A stretch of 64,000 nt of DNA, taken from Gammaproteobacteria bacterium. Its GTDB lineage: Bacteria > Pseudomonadota > Gammaproteobacteria > Eutrophobiales > Eutrophobiaceae. Positions 1 through 8,731 of this stretch are shown piece after piece. Every line of letters begins with the position of its first letter. Position 1 is the stretch's first letter. A program made the translations under genes and the position numbers. A model generated the notes under the pieces. That model was not told the DNA's origin. It worked only from the letters and a program-made list of their open reading frames with translations, and ran no database searches. Where the stretch lies: NCBI GenBank assembly GCA_022826885.1, contig JAJDUB010000068.1, positions 1-64,000 of the forward strand, in the 5' to 3' direction.

Positions 1-1
1 T

Positions 2-1108
2 TTAAATTATGCTGCGAATAATAAGAAGGAGATTTGTAAGCGTATCAAATTAATTTTGAGCAAACTTTCGATAGGAGGAGTTTCGTACGGCCTTCCGATT
101 GGTGGAAGTGCTGCGCGTTTGCTTTCCGAAGTAGTTCTAAATCGAACGGATCGACTGTTACACACAGAAGGAATACAGTTTTGCCGATTTGTTGATGACT
201 ACTATATTTTTGCCAACTCAGAAGAATCTGCAAGAAAATGTCTGGTCTACTTGAGCGATATTCTTCTAAGAAATGAGGGTTTATCCCTCAACCGAGGGAA
301 GACTCGTTTTATGACGAGAGAAGAGTTTTCGCGAACATCTGTAGTAGCTGAGGCTTCAGCTATGGAGACCGAGGACCACACTCAGGCTCAGGAGTTTTTT
401 AAGCTTCGGCTAAAGTATGATCCATATTCACCAACTGCGGAAGAAGATTACAATCACTTGCGCGATGAATTGGAGAAATTCGATATCGTAGGTATGCTTG
501 CACGGGAGTTTCGAAAGTCACGGATTGATGAAGCACTGACAAAGCAGCTTGTTAAATCTCTTAGGTACCTAGATGAAAGAACGCAGGAAGAAGCTCTTGA
601 AGCTCTAATATCCAACCTCGGCGTGCTCCATCCGATTTTCCCAACCATTTCGATCGTTGTTCGGGCTCTTATTCCAGAGTCTTCATCGAGCACTGCCGTA
701 GCGGTGTTTGAGCGTATTCGCGCTTTGCTATATGAGCAATCTCATATCCTACAGGTTCCAGCAAACTTGGCATTTGCTCTTCGGTTATTGGCAGACGATC
801 CCTCCGATGAGGCAAATGCCGCTCTGGCCCAGATATATAATAAAACAGATAATTTGTTGATTCGCAGAGACGTAATCTTGTGTATGGCAAGACGAGGTGT
901 TGAATACTGGTTGGGAGATGTAATTCGTAGTGCGGCGACAACTGACCTGTGGCTCAGGAGGGCATTAATTTCTGGATCATTCATTCTTGGTGATGAGGGC
1001 GAACACTGGCGAAATAGAATTAAACGGGAACTACATACGGTGGACAAAGAGTTTATGAAATGGGTTGATTCTAAATACGAAATCGATGCATGGAAGTTGC
1101 CCGTATGA
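2..1108 (+). CDS. Reverse transcriptase (RNA-directed DNA polymerase), UG/Abi-like with helical C-terminal region; 5' truncated by window edge
   Basis: Frame is open to base 2 upstream of the listed TTG start (LNYAANNKKEICKRIKLILSKLSIGG). GLPIGGSAARLLSEV and RFVDDYYIF (xxDD catalytic motif), GLSLNRGKTRFM, then a roughly 250 aa helical HEAT-like tail. Confidence 0.85.
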   Translation, partial: LNYAANNKKEICKRIKLILSKLSIGGVSYGLPIGGSAARLLSEVVLNRTDRLLHTEGIQFCRFVDDYYIFANSEESARKCLVYLSDILLRNEGLSLNRGKTRFMTREEFSRTSVVAEASAMETEDHTQAQEFFKLRLKYDPYSPTAEEDYNHLRDELEKFDIVGMLAREFRKSRIDEALTKQLVKSLRYLDERTQEEALEALISNLGVLHPIFPTISIVVRALIPESSSSTAVAVFERIRALLYEQSHILQVPANLAFALRLLADDPSDEANAALAQIYNKTDNLLIRRDVILCMARRGVEYWLGDVIRSAATTDLWLRRALISGSFILGDEGEHWRNRIKRELHTVDKEFMKWVDSKYEIDAWKLPV

Positions 1109-1818
1109 TTAACGAGAAAATGTTTATTTCGTCCCACCAATCGTTTTGGCTTGGGGTAGCTCCCATGCTATCGCAGTTCGTGAAAACGCGGAACCCGCAT
1201 CTTGAACGTATTACGAAACCCTTTAATCTGACCACAGGCGATAATAGAGGTCTGATTGGTGAGTTAACATTTCGGTTATTTGCTGTAAGTTACCAGAGAT
1301 CGTGCAAAGCAACGGAGTTAGATGAAATGGAAGTACGACATTGCGTAGAGCGAAGCGTTGAGTTTATTCAGCGTTTTAGAGCGTTTTCCAGACAACCGGT
1401 CTTACATGCATCCCTTGAGGGAATTAATGAGGCCTCACAATTGGCGGACCGATTGGTTAATTTCTTTAATTCAGAAATTACGGACTTGAAATTGTGGCCC
1501 GTGTTTCCTGGTTGCGGCTGGCTTGATCCAGGTGAAGGGGATGTAATAGGAGGCTCGACACTTTACGAAATAAAATGTGGCCAATCCAGAATTAAGGGTA
1601 AAGATATAAAACAAATTCTTTGCTATTTGGCACTAAATTATGCATCCAATGCATATGAAATCGACAGGATTTGCTTATACAACCCGCGAACGGGGCTAGT
1701 ATTGCGGTGCATGGTGGATTCACTTTGTCGCGACGTTGCAGGAGTCGCGGCCCCGTTATTATTGGGAGATATCGTCGAATACGTCTCCGAACCTAGTTGG
1801 ACCTTGGAAGGTGTGTGA
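1105..1818 (+). CDS. PD-(D/E)XK superfamily nuclease (RecB/Cas4-like motifs), partner of RT
   Basis: GEGDVIGGSTLYEIK (D-x8-E-x-K) followed by KQILCY (QxxxY). ATG 1105 overlaps the RT stop TGA 1106-1108. Confidence 0.65.
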   Translation: MINEKMFISSHQSFWLGVAPMLSQFVKTRNPHLERITKPFNLTTGDNRGLIGELTFRLFAVSYQRSCKATELDEMEVRHCVERSVEFIQRFRAFSRQPVLHASLEGINEASQLADRLVNFFNSEITDLKLWPVFPGCGWLDPGEGDVIGGSTLYEIKCGQSRIKGKDIKQILCYLALNYASNAYEIDRICLYNPRTGLVLRCMVDSLCRDVAGVAAPLLLGDIVEYVSEPSWTLEGV

Positions 1819-1862
1819 AAGTAGTAAATGTGATCGTGGATTAGCTTGCCTGCGCTCTTTCT

Positions 1863-1878
1863 CCTCTCGTCCGAGAGG
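1863..1878. other. Short perfect hairpin CCTCTCG-TC-CGAGAGG downstream of RT-nuclease pair
   Basis: 7-bp perfect inverted repeat; no clear T-tract. Confidence 0.4.
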
Positions 1879-1936
1879 TGTCCATTGAATCCTGTATTTA
1901 TCTTAATCTAAGAGCAGTTTAGGCAGTAAAAATTAA

Positions 1937-2515
1937 TCAATACATCTCAAAATACTCCCGATGCTCCCAATCCGTCACATGCGCCAGAAACCGCCCAATC
2001 TCCGCCCTCTTAATCAGCAGAAAATGATCTACAAACCGATCCCCGAACCCATCCCTCAACACCACTGACCCATCCAGCGCCTCCACCGCCTCCATCAACG
2101 ATCTCGGCATGGCCGGCCTGTCGGTCTGCCGGTAAGGATCGTCCCGCACCGGCTCCCCCGGGTCCGTCCCTTTCCGGATCCCGCCCAGTCCCGCATAAAT
2201 CTGCGACGCCATGTACAGGTAAGGATTCGCCGAAGGCTCCCCGGACCACAACGACTGGTGCAGGTGCCACCCGCTTGAATAGACATTGGGCAGGGCGGGT
2301 TTCGCCATGAAGCTGGCCAGCAGGCCGTGACGCCGCATCAGGTGCTTGACCGCGGAGCGGAACAGCAGCAGGGAATCGGCCGCGGCGAGGCCGTTCAGGG
2401 GATTGAACGTCACCTCGAACTGGCCCGGCCCCCATTCGGCCTCGATGGTGCGCAGGGGCAGTTCCAGCCCCGTGATGTAATCGAACTCCTGGTCCTTCGA
2501 CGCCGAACTCTGCCG
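1937..2515 (-). pseudogene. Glutamine synthetase, C-terminal fragment (N-terminal part missing)
   Basis: Reads RQSSASKDQEFDYITGLELPLRTIEAEWGPGQFEVTFNPLNGLAAADSLLLFRSAVKHLMRRHGLLASFMAKPALPNVYSSGWHLHQSL; in-frame stop immediately upstream (TCA at 2516-2518 on +), no N-terminal half. Confidence 0.8.
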
Positions 2516-2691
2516 TCAAATATCGCCCCAGCGCGGCGACAATCTGTTTACCGTAAACCGGACGTTTTTCCCGGATAATGTCACGGTGGATGCGCTATCC
2601 AATTCTCCAGAAAAGCATGGTGAGTGTGGCGTTGGATAAGTTGGAGGAGTTATCCTGATTGCCCCATAATATTCCAATATTTTATTAATTA

Positions 2692-2708
2692 TGGAGTAAT
2701 AAACTCCA
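2692..2708. promoter_or_regulatory. Perfect palindrome TGGAGT-AATAA-ACTCCA, candidate operator (extra half site TGGAGT at 2724-2729)
   Basis: 6-bp perfect inverted repeat upstream of the -35; third TGGAGT copy between -35 and -10. Confidence 0.55.
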
Positions 2709-2715
2709 ATTTTAT

Positions 2716-2744
2716 TTGAAAAATGGAGTTTTCATGTGTATAAT
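2716..2744 (+). promoter_or_regulatory. Sigma70-type promoter: TTGAAA (2716-2721), 17-bp spacer, TATAAT (2739-2744)
   Basis: Near-consensus hexamers with ideal spacing, directly upstream of ATG 2751. Confidence 0.7.
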
Positions 2745-2750
2745 GGCGGC

Positions 2751-3884
2751 ATGTATCCAAGAATTTTCGTTCCTCCGGAACAGCAAAGCTACTTTCTTTT
2801 CGGGCCGAGGGGCACCGGCAAGAGTGTCTTTACAGGGAATTTCTACAAGCAAGGTCTTTTTTTCGACCTCCTTGACTCGCGCATCTACAACGAATTCATG
2901 GCTGACCCTGGCAGGTTATTTCGCAGAATCCCGGAGGGATTCAACGATTGGGTAATTATCGATGAAGTGCAAAAGGTCCCGGCATTGTTGAACGAGGTTC
3001 ATCGCCTGGTCGAAAACCGCCGTATCCGGTTTGTGCTTACCGGGTCGAGTGCGCGCCGTTTGCGCAGGGATAACGTGAATTTGCTGGCCGGACGGGCCTT
3101 GACATGTCGTTTGCATCCGCTGACTGCCGCGGAACTGGGCACGGATTTCGACCTGGCACGCGCATTGAGATATGGGCAGTTACCCATGGCCTGTACGTCC
3201 GCTGATCCGGAAATGTTCCTGCAAAGCTATGTGCGGACTTACCTGCAGGAAGAAATACAACAGGAAGGATTGACGCGCAACCTGCCGGCGTTTAGCCGTT
3301 TCCTGGAAGCGGCGTCTTTTTCCCAGGGTTCGCCGTTGAACGTATCGGCCATAGCCAGGGATTGCGCGGTAAACCGCAAGGTGGTGGAAAACTATTTCTC
3401 AATCCTGCGAGACACCCTGGTGTCGTACGAAATTCCGGTGTTTACCAAAAGGGCGAAACGCGCCCTGATACAGAGCGCCAAGTTCTATTTTTTCGACGCG
3501 GGCGTTTTCCGAGCGCTGCGGCCCGCAGGTCCTTATGACTCCGACTCCGAGGCGGAAGGCGCCGCGCTGGAAACTCTCGTCCTGCAGGAAATTGCCGCCC
3601 GGAATGATTACCGGCGCTGGAATTACGGCATCTATTACTGGCGCACCCGGCAGGGCGCGGAAGTTGACTTTGTGCTTTATGGCGCGCGCGGCTTCAAGGC
3701 GATCGAGGTAAAACACTCAGGCCGTATCCGCCGTGAAGATTTCAAGGGACTCAGACAGTTCAAGCAGGAGTATCCTGAAGCGGAACCGGTTTTTCTTTAC
3801 TCAGGAGATAGGCGTTTCCATGAAGACGGTATAGAGATTGTTCCCGTGGAAATGTTTCTGCGGGAGGTGGAGGAATATATTTAA
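2751..3884 (+). CDS. AAA ATPase with DUF4143 C-terminal domain
   Basis: Walker A FGPRGTGKS, Walker B WVIIDEVQK, LTGSSARRL, C-terminal EVDFVL...KAIEVK. ATG 2751 preferred because upstream ATG 2736 lies at the -10. Confidence 0.85.
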   Translation: MYPRIFVPPEQQSYFLFGPRGTGKSVFTGNFYKQGLFFDLLDSRIYNEFMADPGRLFRRIPEGFNDWVIIDEVQKVPALLNEVHRLVENRRIRFVLTGSSARRLRRDNVNLLAGRALTCRLHPLTAAELGTDFDLARALRYGQLPMACTSADPEMFLQSYVRTYLQEEIQQEGLTRNLPAFSRFLEAASFSQGSPLNVSAIARDCAVNRKVVENYFSILRDTLVSYEIPVFTKRAKRALIQSAKFYFFDAGVFRALRPAGPYDSDSEAEGAALETLVLQEIAARNDYRRWNYGIYYWRTRQGAEVDFVLYGARGFKAIEVKHSGRIRREDFKGLRQFKQEYPEAEPVFLYSGDRRFHEDGIEIVPVEMFLREVEEYI

Positions 3885-3942
3885 GGGAATATCATCTGCA
3901 ACGCGACTATGCCATGCGGTCGAATAACCGCCTGGTTATCCT

Positions 3943-3985
3943 GGGGTCAGAGTAAAAATTCTACCGAATTTCTTACTCTGACCCC
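3943..3985. repeat. GGGGTCAGAGTAA palindromic repeat, copy 1
   Basis: ggggtcagagtaaaaattctaccgaatttcttactctgacccc. Confidence 0.9.
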
Positions 3986-4065
3986 TCATATCCTCTGGCT
4001 CGCGCCGACCCGCATCAAATATAATTTTTCAAACAACGATCATTTTTTTCTCCGCCTGATGCGGG

Positions 4066-4071
4066 TATAAT
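4066..4071 (+). promoter_or_regulatory. TATAAT -10 hexamer 6 nt before nuoA ATG
   Basis: gcgggTATAATccccccATG; no Shine-Dalgarno-like sequence between. Confidence 0.5.
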
Positions 4072-4077
4072 CCCCCC

Positions 4078-4434
4078 ATGCTGGAAAACTACCTGCCAAT
4101 ACTGATATTTCTTGTCGTCGGACTCATTTTCGGGGGCATTTTGTTTGTGCTGGGCTATTTCCTGGGGCCGAATCGCCCGGACAGCGCCAAGCAATCCCCT
4201 TACGAATGCGGTTTCGACGCCTTCGAGGACGCCAGGGTTCAATTCGACGTGCGTTATTACCTGATTGCCATCCTGTTCATCATTTTTGACCTGGAGATCG
4301 CCTTCTTCTTCCCCTGGGCGGTTGCCTTGCGCGACGTGGGAATGGTCGGCTTCTGGGCCATGATGCTGTTTCTTGCGGTCCTGGTTGTCGGGTTTATCTA
4401 TGAGTGGCGTAAAGGAGCGCTGGAATGGGAGTAA
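4078..4434 (+). CDS. nuoA: NADH-quinone oxidoreductase subunit A
   Basis: [52 protein letters not shown]. Confidence 0.97.
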   Translation: MLENYLPILIFLVVGLIFGGILFVLGYFLGPNRPDSAKQSPYECGFDAFEDARVQFDVRYYLIAILFIIFDLEIAFFFPWAVALRDVGMVGFWAMMLFLAVLVVGFIYEWRKGALEWE

Positions 4435-4934
4435 TACAGGCATCGGAAATGAACCCCGAGGAGAAAATTCACCATCAGGGTATAGTCACCACCACGGTGG
4501 ACAACCTGGTGAACTGGGCGCGTACCGGTTCTTTATGGCCGATGACGTTCGGGCTTGCCTGTTGCGCGGTGGAGATGATGCACGCCGGCGCCGCCCGTTA
4601 CGACCTGGACCGGTTCGGGGTCATATTCCGTCCCAGTCCCAGGCAATCCGACGTGATGATCGTTGCCGGGACCCTGGTAAACAAGATGGCCCCGGCGTTA
4701 CGCAGAGTCTATGACCAGATGCCGGATCCCAAGTGGGTGATTTCCATGGGATCCTGCGCCAACGGGGGAGGCTACTACCATTACTCCTATTCCGTAGTGC
4801 GCGGTTGCGACCGAATCGTTCCGGTGGATATCTATGTGCCGGGTTGTCCCCCTACGGCAGAAGCCCTGCTGTTCGGCGTGTTGCAATTACAGAAAAAGAT
4901 CAAGCGTACCAGCACCAATACGATAAGAAGATAG
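4425..4934 (+). CDS. nuoB: NADH-quinone oxidoreductase subunit B
   Basis: [23 protein letters not shown]...[43 protein letters not shown]. Confidence 0.97.
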   Translation: MGVIQASEMNPEEKIHHQGIVTTTVDNLVNWARTGSLWPMTFGLACCAVEMMHAGAARYDLDRFGVIFRPSPRQSDVMIVAGTLVNKMAPALRRVYDQMPDPKWVISMGSCANGGGYYHYSYSVVRGCDRIVPVDIYVPGCPPTAEALLFGVLQLQKKIKRTSTNTIRR

Positions 4935-4950
4935 GACAGTTTTACCTTAC

Positions 4951-5625
4951 ATGGATACGCTTCTCAACGACCTGCGCGAACGCCTGGGCGCCAAAATCGT
5001 CAGGGACAAGCTGGAAACAGGCCAGCTCACTATAGAGGTCAAGGCCGCCGACATCACCGAAGTCTGTCTCGTCCTGCGGGACGATGAGGCCCTGGCGTTC
5101 AACCAGTTGAGCGACCTGTGCGGCCTCGATTACCTGTCATACGGCAAGGCGGATTGGGAAACCCGGGACACGACCCGGACCGGTTTCAGCCGCGGCGTCA
5201 GCCAGGGCGTGTATATCGATACTCCGGATATTGAAGACCGCTTCGCTGTGGTCTATCACCTGCTGTCCCTGAAACACAACCGGCGCCTCAGGGTACGCAG
5301 TTTTGTATCCGGCCAGCCGCCGAAGATCGCTTCGGTCACCCCAATCTGGGCCGGCGCCAACTGGTTCGAACGTGAAGCCTTCGACCTGTTCGGAATCCTG
5401 TTCGACGGCCATCCGGACCTGAGACGCATCCTGACCGACTACGGCTTCAGGGGACACCCGTTCCGCAAGGATTTCCCGCTGGAGGGCAACGTGGAAGTCC
5501 GCTACGACCCCGAGGAAGGGAGGGTGGTGTACCAGCCGGTCTCGATCAAGAATCGCGTTCTTGTGCCCAAGACGATCAGACAAGATAACCGTTATACCGG
5601 ATCGGGAGAGAGCCGTGGTGGTTGA
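4951..5625 (+). CDS. nuoC: NADH-quinone oxidoreductase subunit C
   Basis: [42 protein letters not shown]. Confidence 0.97.
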   Translation: MDTLLNDLRERLGAKIVRDKLETGQLTIEVKAADITEVCLVLRDDEALAFNQLSDLCGLDYLSYGKADWETRDTTRTGFSRGVSQGVYIDTPDIEDRFAVVYHLLSLKHNRRLRVRSFVSGQPPKIASVTPIWAGANWFEREAFDLFGILFDGHPDLRRILTDYGFRGHPFRKDFPLEGNVEVRYDPEEGRVVYQPVSIKNRVLVPKTIRQDNRYTGSGESRGG

Positions 5626-5645
5626 CCTGGTTGCCAATGATACTT

Positions 5646-5688
5646 GGGGTCAGAGTAAAAATTCTGTCGAATTTCTTACTCTGACCCC
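5646..5688. repeat. GGGGTCAGAGTAA palindromic repeat, copy 2 (nuoC-nuoD gap); followed by T-run
   Basis: ggggtcagagtaaaaattctgtcgaatttcttactctgacccc then tgggttttttta. Confidence 0.9.
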
Positions 5689-5703
5689 TGGGTTTTTTTA
5701 ACA

Positions 5704-6957
5704 ATGCCTGAAATCCGCAACATGACCATGAATTTCGGCCCGCAGCACCCGGCGGCGCACGGCGTGTTGCGACTGGTGCTGGAGATGGACGGCGAAGTGA
5801 TCGAGCGCGCCGACCCGCATATCGGCCTGTTGCACCGGGCTACCGAAAAACTGGCCGAGAGCAAACCCTATAACCAGAGTATCGGTTACATGGACCGTCT
5901 CGATTACGTCTCCATGATGTGCAATGAACACGCATACGTTCTGGCCATCGAAAAACTGCTGGGCATAACCCCGCCCGTCCGGGCCCGTTATATCCGGGTC
6001 ATGTTCGATGAGATTACCCGCGTGCTGAACCACCTGATGTGGCTGGGTGCGCACGGGCTGGATATCGGCGCCATGAGCATGTTCCTGTACTGCTTCCGGG
6101 AACGGGAGGACCTGATGGACTGCTACGAGGCGGTATCGGGAACGAGAATGCACGCAACCTATTACCGTCCGGGGGGTGTATACCGGGACCTGCCGGCGGA
6201 AATGCCGCGCTACCAGGAAACATCAAACCGTTCCAGGGCAGAGGTAAAAAAGCTGAACGAGAAGCGCCAGGGTTCCCTGCTCGATTTTATTGCGGCGTTC
6301 GTCGAACGTTTTCCGGGATGTATCGACGAGTATGAAACCCTGTTGACCGATAACCGTATCTGGAAACAGCGCACGGTGGGAATAGGCGTTGTCCCGCCGG
6401 AGCGGGCGATAGAGCTCGGCTTTACCGGTCCCATGCTGCGCGGGTCGGGCGTGGAATGGGACCTGCGCAGGAAGCAGCCTTACGAGGTGTACGATCAACT
6501 GGACTTCGCCATCCCCGTCGGCGTCAACGGCGATTGTTACGATCGATACCTGGTGCGCGTCGAGGAAATGCGCCAGTCAACCGCCATCATCAGCCAGTGC
6601 GTTGACTGGTTGCGGGACAATCCCGGACCGGTCATCATCGATGATCATAAACTGGTCCCCCCGCAGCGGGAGACGATGAAGGATGACATGGAGTCGCTGA
6701 TCCATCATTTCAAACTGTTTACCGAAGGTTACTGCGTGCCGGAAGGTGAAGTATATGCAGCCGTTGAACACCCGAAAGGGGAGTTCGGGATATACCTGGT
6801 ATCGGACGGGGCCAACAAACCCTACCGGCTTAAGGTACGCGCCCCCGGGTTTGTCCACCTGTCGTCCCTGGATGAAATGGTGCAGGGCCACATGCTTGCT
6901 GACGTTGTTGCGATGATTGGGACTCAGGATATCGTATTTGGCGAAATTGACAGATGA
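5704..6957 (+). CDS. nuoD: NADH-quinone oxidoreductase subunit D
   Basis: [27 protein letters not shown]...[10 protein letters not shown]. Confidence 0.97.
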   Translation: MPEIRNMTMNFGPQHPAAHGVLRLVLEMDGEVIERADPHIGLLHRATEKLAESKPYNQSIGYMDRLDYVSMMCNEHAYVLAIEKLLGITPPVRARYIRVMFDEITRVLNHLMWLGAHGLDIGAMSMFLYCFREREDLMDCYEAVSGTRMHATYYRPGGVYRDLPAEMPRYQETSNRSRAEVKKLNEKRQGSLLDFIAAFVERFPGCIDEYETLLTDNRIWKQRTVGIGVVPPERAIELGFTGPMLRGSGVEWDLRRKQPYEVYDQLDFAIPVGVNGDCYDRYLVRVEEMRQSTAIISQCVDWLRDNPGPVIIDDHKLVPPQRETMKDDMESLIHHFKLFTEGYCVPEGEVYAAVEHPKGEFGIYLVSDGANKPYRLKVRAPGFVHLSSLDEMVQGHMLADVVAMIGTQDIVFGEIDR

Positions 6958-7442
6958 TGAGTAAGAGACTATCAAGACACGTCAAGGCGGAAATCGATCG
7001 CTGGACCGCGATTTTTCCGGCGGATCAGAAGCAGTCCGCCGTACTCGCGGCATTGCGCGAGGCGCAGCATGAGAACAAGGGCTTCCTGACCAGGGAGTTG
7101 ATGGACGCGGTGGCCGACTACCTGGAGATGCCGCGCATCGCGGTATACGAAGTCGCCAGTTTTTATTCCATGCTGGAGACCGAACCCTGCGGCCGCCACA
7201 GCGTGTCCGTATGCACCAATATCTCCTGCATGCTTCGGGGCGCGGATGATATCGTCGCCCATATCGAGAATAAACTGGGTATAAAAGTCGGGGAGAGCAC
7301 CGGGGACGACCGCATTTACCTGAAGCAGGAAGAGGAATGCCTGGCAGCCTGCTGCGGCGCTCCCATGATGATGGTGGATCATAAGTACTATGAGAACCTG
7401 ACCCCCGAGATTGTGGACCAGGTGCTGGACGGGCTGAAATAA
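6954..7442 (+). CDS. nuoE: NADH-quinone oxidoreductase subunit E
   Basis: [33 protein letters not shown]...[15 protein letters not shown]. Confidence 0.96.
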   Translation: MMSKRLSRHVKAEIDRWTAIFPADQKQSAVLAALREAQHENKGFLTRELMDAVADYLEMPRIAVYEVASFYSMLETEPCGRHSVSVCTNISCMLRGADDIVAHIENKLGIKVGESTGDDRIYLKQEEECLAACCGAPMMMVDHKYYENLTPEIVDQVLDGLK

Positions 7443-8731
7443 TGAACGGCAACGGCATCAACCCGGTCTGTTACGCCACCCTCGGATTTGAGCAGCCCTG
7501 GACCCTGGAAAATTACTACCGGGTGGATGGATATGAAGCCTGGAAAAAAATCCTTAATGAAAAGATACCGCCCCGGCAAGTCACGGAAGAAATAAAGGGG
7601 TCGGGTCTGCGCGGGCGCGGCGGCGCCGGCTTTCCCACCGGCCTGAAATGGAGTTTTATGAATCCCGACGCGCCGAACCCTAAATATGTGGTGTGCAATT
7701 CCGATGAAAGCGAACCCGGTACCTGCAAGGATCGGGATATCCTGCGTTTCAATCCCCATTCCCTGGTGGAAGGCATGGCGGTCGCCTGTTACGCCATGGG
7801 CGCTTCGGTAGGTTATAACTATATCCGCGGCGAGTTCATGGATGAACCGTACCGGCGTTTTGAGAATGCCTTGAAGGAAGCTTATGACGCGGGTTACCTG
7901 GGCAAGGATATCCTGGGTACCGGAGTGGATATCGACATCTATTCAGTGCTGGGCGCCGGCGCCTATATCTGTGGAGAAGAAATGGCGCTGCTGGAATCCC
8001 TGGAAGGCAAGCCCGGCAAACCCAGGTTCAAGCCGCCGTTTCCGGCGCAATACGGTTTATACGGCAAGCCCACAACGGTCAACAATACGGAGAGTTTCTG
8101 CTCCGCGCCTGCAATCATGCTGAAAGGGGCGCAATGGTTCGCCGATCTCGGCGTGGAGAACAGCGGCGGCACCAAATGTTTTTCCGTGAGCGGCCACGTG
8201 GCGAAACCGGGCAACTTCGAAGTACCGCTGGGCACGCCGTTCCGCGACTTGCTGGAGATGGCCGGCGGCATGTGGCAGGGGCGGCAACTGAAGGCCGTCA
8301 TACCGGGCGGCTCCTCGGTGCCTGTCGTGCCGGGCGAGATCATGCTGGAAACCAATATGGACTATGACTCATTGCGCGCGGTCGGGTCTTCCATCGGTTC
8401 CGGCGCGGTAGTGGTCATGGACGAGACCACCTGCATGGTCGGGATGCTGCGGCGCATTTCCCGGTTTTATTTTGCCGAATCCTGCGGGCAGTGCACCCCC
8501 TGCCGCGAGGGCACCGGCTGGTTATACCGCATGCTGACCCGCATCACCGACGGCCAGGGCCGGATGGAGGACCTGGACAAGCTGGTGGACGTGGCCAACA
8601 AGATAGAAGGCCGGACCATCTGCGCCCTGGGCGACGCTGCGGCATGGCCGGTGCAGAGCTTCATGAAACACTACCGGCACGAGTTCGAGTACATGATTGA
8701 AAACAATGGCCGAAGTATCGTAAATGTCTGA
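7442..8731 (+). CDS. nuoF: NADH-quinone oxidoreductase subunit F
   Basis: GLRGRGGAGFPTGLKWSF, GAGAYICGEEMALLESLEG, ESCGQCTPCREGTGW. Confidence 0.97.
   Translation: MNGNGINPVCYATLGFEQPWTLENYYRVDGYEAWKKILNEKIPPRQVTEEIKGSGLRGRGGAGFPTGLKWSFMNPDAPNPKYVVCNSDESEPGTCKDRDILRFNPHSLVEGMAVACYAMGASVGYNYIRGEFMDEPYRRFENALKEAYDAGYLGKDILGTGVDIDIYSVLGAGAYICGEEMALLESLEGKPGKPRFKPPFPAQYGLYGKPTTVNNTESFCSAPAIMLKGAQWFADLGVENSGGTKCFSVSGHVAKPGNFEVPLGTPFRDLLEMAGGMWQGRQLKAVIPGGSSVPVVPGEIMLETNMDYDSLRAVGSSIGSGAVVVMDETTCMVGMLRRISRFYFAESCGQCTPCREGTGWLYRMLTRITDGQGRMEDLDKLVDVANKIEGRTICALGDAAAWPVQSFMKHYRHEFEYMIENNGRSIVNV

Noticed and set aside
2010-2519. 169 aa minus-strand ORF over the GS region
   Set aside because: Wrong frame; the GS homology is in the 1937-2515 frame.
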